A stretch of DNA of 64,000 nt from Piper betle (Eukaryota > Streptophyta > Magnoliopsida > Piperales > Piperaceae), in contig JAURVB010012320.1 of assembly GCA_033002965.1 (NCBI GenBank), positions 62,001-126,000 of the forward strand, written 5' to 3'. The notes under the pieces are model-generated. The model had not been told where the DNA came from. It ran no database searches and saw only the letters and a program-made list of their open reading frames with translations. Position 1 is the first letter of the stretch. Each line of letters begins with the position of its first letter. A program made the position numbers and the translations under genes. This document shows, piece by piece, positions 58,471-64,000 of the stretch.

Positions 58471-61198
58471 TGTAAAGACTATGAAAATAATAATAATAAT
58501 AATAATATATTTGATGCGGTTCGGGAAGGATAGAACGCAGTCCGAAAAGGACTGAACGTAGTATATTCTCTATCTGGTTAATTCAACCCACTTAATTATT
58601 TACCTATTTTGTTATTTACCCAGTTAAACGCAATCTGGTGTTGGGGTGTTTTCACATACCCTAGCCATCATTTCATTTTATTTTTATGAGGAACGTCCTC
58701 TTCACCCTAGCCTTCGTTTGCATTTTCTTCTCCTCTTCCTTACCGGTGCCGACTTCTTCCTCTTTGCTTGGGTATCCTTCCTATCTCCCTCTTCTTAATT
58801 TTCTAGCATGCATATTCTTTTTAATTGATAATAATCTTGATATACATAAGAATTAAGTCTTAAATCAACAATAAAAAACTAAACTAAACTGGAAACTGGA
58901 AATCCCGCCATGGCCGATGGGTCTTTGAGTTTTTGGCAAGGATGGGCGCTTGTAAAAAAGTTGCAAGGCATTCCCTCACGCCCCGACGACCTCTCTGGTT
59001 GCTGGGTTGAAGGGATGGCTTGTCGGGTCCCTGGTTTCTGAGTGGTGGCGGAATTACACCTGGTTATGGGTGGAGTTGTAGTGGGCGCTGTGGGAGATTC
59101 CAGACATCTATACCAGTTCACCGGCCAAGGCTCACGCCGTGCATGCTCACAGTACGTGGCCTTGACATTGGGTTGTTGTGCAATGAGAAGGGAGTGTTCC
59201 CGGCGGTGCTGCTGGTCGGACGGAGTTAGCCTTGCAGTCCCGGTGGTACTGCTGGCCAGACAACGCGCGCATTGGTACAAAACATGATTTGCCTTGGATA
59301 GTTGCTGTAATGCATGAGCTTAGGCTTCCAATTGGATTGCTAGGGAAGGGAAGTAGTTAGGGAAGGACTTGATCTAGTTTTGGGTTGAAGAAGAAGAAAG
59401 AAAGACAAATCTATTTTTGGTACAAAGAAGAAGGTAGGAGAAAAAGGGACGTTGGGGAGGAAGAAGATGGCAGTTTTGTAAATATCGGTTGACTTGATAC
59501 CGACTCGAGTTAAAAATAATACTAACTTGTAATAAATCTTTAAAAATAATTATTCTAATGGGTTATGGCTTAAAGTTACTAAACTAATTAATTATTGTAT
59601 GAAATCGCCACGAGTAATAAAAATACGGTAATCATAAACGGTCCATAATTAATTAGCGCACTACAAGCGATTAAATTAATCAAATGGTTATAAGTGATTA
59701 ATAAAATAAAAATTTTGCCTTTATCATATTAAATTTAATATTAGGTAAATAAAGTGATTATTTTAATAACGAGTCAGTAATCTACAAAATGGGTTATTAA
59801 GTTATAATCGGGTAAAAATCACAAGCATTGAACCTAAATAGCATAATGAAAATAAAAAGTTCGAAACTTTATTAAATTGAATAATTTAAAATAATTGTAT
59901 TTGTAATATCTTTCATTAGAATAATACAAATTATTTTAAACAATTTAATCGAACAACTTAATTAATTAAATTTCTATGAATAATAATAGAGATTAAAATT
60001 GATAACCGTAAACTAAATCATCAAGATCGGGGTTAAGTAATTATCACCACAAAGGAAAATTAAATACTTGTTTATAAGTTAATAATTATTTTATTATTTG
60101 TTAAGTGTTAATTATGATTTAGATAATTAATTCAAAATGTAAAGTATGATTTAAATGATTATATCACATGAATAATTTAATATTTAATATTGTTGAATTA
60201 AAATAGGAATATACATATTAGTCATTTAGTTGCATGCATATCTACTCGAATAAAATTATACTTATGTATAATTTTATGTTCTCGTTCAGATTAGGATCGT
60301 TGGTCATAGTTGTAGGTTCACTTATGAACTATCAAGGTCCGTATAATTATTTCAAATGTTGTATTTTCCCTTTTTGGCAATCCTGGTCGGCCAGAGCCCA
60401 GATTCGATCACTATGCACCGAGTGCAACCGGGGTTAAGGAATTGACTTAGTCCAACACGGGGCCGCACCCTTTAAAATTACTATGTGGGAGTCTTGGTTG
60501 ACTTGAGTATCTGACCACCTTGCACTGGAACACAACTGGTGGTCAACTCAATTCGGCACAAGGCAGCACCCACTGAAAGATTAAACACCTGCCCCCAGGC
60601 CGAAAGGGGTGACAGTGCGCAGTGGAGCAAGTAGGCTCATTAGGCACTTGTGACACCGAGAGGGTAAGTCAATAGAAAAATATTGGTAACTACAAGCCGT
60701 GGGCCACATAGCGTGTATGCGCATGCATGGGATGGTACGTGGATGGGGTGGCTCCCAGCATATAACGAGCTCGACATAGGCTCATAACAAGTTAAAGACT
60801 ATTGAAACGATAATAGGAATTTTATTGACTTGTTTTATTTAATTATGCGCCTTAGTGGTTTTATGTCTAACATGGAATTACCTCTGCAGGTAAACAGCTT
60901 GGGACTGAAGATTAAAAGTGTGATTGGTGGTTCTTTTACCAACTTAGGTATGGTGAATCGATAATAAATTGGACTTCCTTTTATTTTTCTTGTGTTATAA
61001 TTGTGGCTATTGGAAACGGTCTGAGACTGTGAGACAATTATTTTATATATTTTCATATGCTATCAGAACATGTTTTGTTTTTATGATTTATAAATTCTAG
61101 ACTTATTTGCAGTATTACAATTCATGTTGTAGAATGTTACATTTACATTATTAAATATTTTTTGGTAACACCATGTCCGGTTCGGGCGGGTCGTTACA
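58471..61198 (+). mobile_element. Solo LTR, Del-like type I (2728 bp), nested
   Basis: It begins TGTAAAGACTATG and ends GGGCGGGTCGTTACA, with duplication CATAA at 58466-58470 and 61199-61203. The LARD domain continues on the other side. It is the most complete type I copy without insertions: (AAT)n (58488-58506), 'ccctagccatcattt' (58661), a GC-richer block (58900-59290), the GACTCGAGTT module (59485-59520), hairpin and mini-exon-like block (60250-60336), cassette (60480-60830) and AATAAA (60963). Frames 58879-59287 are on both strands and not conserved in the other LTRs. Confidence 0.94.
60250..60336 (+). other. Conserved hairpin (60250-60277) plus mini-exon-like block (60290-60336)
   Basis: A perfect 12-bp stem with a TTAT loop. 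'atgttctcgttcag' ends in AG at 60289. The 47-nt block ATTAGGATCG..CTATCAAG precedes GTCCGTATAA. It has the same length as the block at 52493-52539, which belongs to an LTR inserted independently. Confidence 0.55.
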
Positions 61199-61487
61199 CA
61201 TAAGTTGTCTAAATCTCTTGCATGGTAAAAAGAAATACGTTCCTCTAAGCTTATCATGACATACTAGTGAGATCGATGCTGGCATCCATTGAAATCATGA
61301 TCTCATATTCATCTCATAATTTCTATTATTCTGACATTCCTTACTCAGATATGACTAAGTAAAATCTGAAATACTAATTAAATACCAAAAGAAACACCTT
61401 TGGCTTGGCTAAGGATAGCTCCACACACTTTGCTCAAAATAAAAGTCATTCATCTCAATCGACCAAGACATGGCTCTGATACCAACT
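61199..61487 (-). mobile_element. PBS-proximal end of a LARD internal domain
   Basis: Continuation of 57655-58470 beyond the solo LTR. It matches 37045-37293 of the B element ('tcatgacat..gtgagatc', 'ctcaaaataaaagtc'). The PBS TGGTATCAGAGCC (minus) is at 61472-61484, followed by 3 bp and the LTR. Confidence 0.85.
61472..61484 (-). other. Primer-binding site of the right-most family-B element
   Basis: Exact TGGTATCAGAGCC on the minus strand, 3 bp from the LTR end at 61488. Confidence 0.92.
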
Positions 61488-64000
61488 TGTGACACCCCAA
61501 TTTTGTTCACTTAAGAACTAATTCAGAATTCTTATGATCAAGTCGAGTCTTGTTTAAAGTTGTCAGTCGGTACGACTAGATTGATAAAATAGATCGAAAC
61601 AACCTTCTTGATGTCATGAGAATGGAAGACATAATCAAATACACATCAAAACACATCGAACATAAATAAAAGCAAGAAAGTAATTAACTGGGCTGAGTTC
61701 AAGTTTGTGTAGCATTGATTTGTCCTCCCACCAGAGTCAACTCAAGATTTGAAGACCTACATATATTATACATAAAATGTCAGTAACAAATGTTACTCAT
61801 CCGAAAAATAACTAATACAAATTGGCAAATGGGTATTCCATTACCCACAAAAACTTATGAAACTTCAAAATTACCTCACACTGGGCAGTAAGCAAACATA
61901 TTTAAGCAAATGTCGGCTCGCATGCACAGCTGATAATCATATTCATACATACAACGCTTACACCCTCACTTCTTCCATATCACCCGCCACGGTACTCGAG
62001 TGGCAAAAGGAACAGTTAAGTTAGTGCCACAAATTCCATAAATGTACTGCATTACGTAGTACCCTCATACACTGCACTACCTCATACATATCTATGTACC
62101 ACTCATTCTCTTATTCGTAAAATCCATAGAAATACGTGTACTTATATAATAGGCTTAGGGAAGAGGCTTGTATCAAACATTTCTAGAGCTTCATTTTGAA
62201 AAGCGACAAGGGTTCTCTTCCTTGTAGTTTTATTAAACGTGTAGAAAACACAGCTAAATGGCCCAACATCATAGGGATGTAATAAAACACCGCTGATGCC
62301 GTCCTACATATAAAAGATGATTAAACTCGACACACAAGGAGTCAAGTATAGAGGGAGAGTCCTACGGACCTATGGTCCAAGCTTGAAGTGTATCTGCACA
62401 TCTACGCTGAGCTTGGACTCCGAAACTTACATTGGAACCCACTACTAAGTAAAATACTAACATCTCTATATAATGCATGATTGTGGTGTGCGCTCATTTT
62501 ATCAATACATCCTAATAAAGAAAATAGTACTAACAAACCTAAAACTAACATGTGGCACGCAAATTGAGACCTACTAATAATAAATAATAAATAAATAAGT
62601 AAGAAATCCACTCATAGATGTTTAGATAAATAATAAACACATGAACAAAAATAATACTCTAATAATAAAATAAAAATAATTATACTATATAAATACACGG
62701 TTAAACACGAGTAAATATCATATATACTAATGTTAGGAAACATATTAATAATTAAATAAACAAGCAAATAAATATCTAAATAAGCCAATAGATAAATAAA
62801 CAATTAAATGACTAATATTAATTAATTATAAAGAATATTAATATAAATATTAAATATACAAATATTGCCTAAAAATGTATAAATAATAACACGAGTAACA
62901 AATAATTAATAATAATCAATTAATTAAATAGAATAAGATAAGCATGAATAAAAATAATATCAATAATATTTACATTATCAATAACAATAATTAATCACAT
63001 AATCATTCATCATAGTCAACAAATAGATAAATAATAAGAAATTAAGAATCATAAATAAATAAATAAATATATAATTAATAAATAATGAAAAATACTCATA
63101 AGATCTGGGCATGCTAAACAATGTGAATATGCATCTAAACTAATGCAAAAGGTTCTCGAATTACAAAAACAGTTAAGAAACGGCCGAACACGAGCTGAAC
63201 CAGACCAAACCAAGTTGAACTAGACCAAACCAAAAGGGCGGATCGAACCCAGGCGAGAAAATGGGCTGGCTGGGTGGACCTGAATAGGACAGGCAGACTC
63301 AGACATGGGCTGGCAGTTGGCGAACTCGGCTAGCCGGCGGACGCGATGTGGGCAGCGGATGCGGTCACGGGCAAACGGGCCAGACAGTGTGGTTGTTGCC
63401 CGTTGCCAAAAAACTAGGCTGCGATCGCCGTCAGTCAGGATCAACAGCCCATGTTATGAGGAACAAGATGGCAGTGGCGGTTGTTGAAAGCCGGCTGTGG
63501 CTGGCCAGAAATCGCCCAGAAAGGCATGGAATCACCGCCGGGTGCGATCATGGCCACGGCGGTGGTCGTGGGTGGTCTCAAAATATAGATCTCAACAAGG
63601 TGAACCAGTCTGATTGGTCAGACCGGCCCGAAACAGCTCACTAGCTCCAGAAAATGGCTCAAACGATGGCGGCAACGGCAAAAACCAGCAGGAAAAACTC
63701 CATTCCTGCCGGCAACTGTGGCGGCATCGGTGGTGGGGAGGGCTACGAATAGGAAGCTGGCCGCGACATGGTCACAAGGTTGCCAGTGTGGTGGCCTCAG
63801 AGGTCCAGAGACTCACCAGCAACAAGCCGAAGTGGCAGCAACGTTAACACAGTGAAATCGTGGAAGATCTAGGACATAATATGGTGTAGCAAGGGCTGAC
63901 TTGAGCGGCTCAGATTTTGCCACATGGCATGATTTGAACGTTTGACAACCCTTGGTCTACTGGGACTCACTTATGGGTATATGCACTATACATACAGATG
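61488..64000 (-). mobile_element. 5' LTR of a minus-strand family-B element, running off the window
   Basis: Plus-strand TGTGACACCCC opens the LTR. Landmarks follow the order of 6277-9318: 'gaagacctacatatattata' (61752), 'cgccacggtactcgagtgg' (61984), AT-rich runs (62570-63100), a GC-richer block (63220-63850), then 'gtgggtatatgc' at the edge. By comparison about 450 bp remain outside the window. The frames 63220-63847 on both strands are shadows of the GC-rich block. Confidence 0.88.

Overview
This window is plant nuclear DNA, almost certainly an intergenic nest of transposable elements in a large angiosperm genome. The basis is: long LTRs (1.4-3.0 kb) with 5-bp target-site duplications (TSDs), initiator-Met-tRNA primer-binding sites (PBS), Ty3/Gypsy chromovirus-like gag and reverse transcriptase (RT) relics, an hAT-like element, and many AT-rich and (TA)n tracts. 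I found no intact host gene, tRNA, rRNA or CRISPR array. Nearly all open frames are chance frames in GC-rich parts of repeats. Family names below (A, B, C for LARD-type LTRs; types I, II, III for Del-like LTRs) are local labels.

Layout: 1-2881 holds two LTR-B pieces head to head. 2882-12360 is an old LTR-C (minus) split by a solo LTR-B (4522-11283, TSD TTTTC), itself split by another solo LTR-B (6277-9318, TSD GTGGG) and by a GC-rich hAT-like element (10144-11196). 12361-14371 is unassigned. 14372-28743 is an old minus-strand family-A element whose 5' LTR is interrupted by a complete young family-A element of opposite orientation (19039-28609, TSD ACACA, 3.0-kb LTRs, 3.57-kb internal domain without protein genes). 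28744-39816 is a minus-strand family-B element (3' LTR, PPT, internal domain, PBS, 5' LTR) with two nested Del-like solo LTRs (31706-33107, TSD GAGTC; 35354-37036, TSD GGATG). 39817-44710 is a mosaic of a broken Del-like LTR and gag with a broken B element. 44711-50342 is a minus Del-like LTR carrying a 2.5-kb near-perfect palindromic foldback element (45947-48468). 50343-57654 is a Del-like plus-strand element: one LTR flanked by a PPT on its left and a PBS on its right, with a nested solo LTR (52838-55229, TSD AGAAG), then decayed gag and RT/RNase H. 57655-64000 is another B-type internal domain, with a nested solo LTR (58471-61198, TSD CATAA), a PBS, and an LTR-B running off the window.

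How the parts relate: the LARD-type elements have PBS, PPT and TG..CA LTRs but no proteins, and share end sequences with the Del-like elements, whose enzymes probably moved them (inference). The most unusual observations are exon/intron-like signals (hairpin plus AG|mini-exon|GT islands) kept inside the LTRs of both lineages, one LTR position in the Del-like family occupied by different sequences in different copies, a conserved noncoding internal domain with a 20-bp minisatellite, a GACTCGAGTC-containing module shared by four element classes, and the giant foldback.
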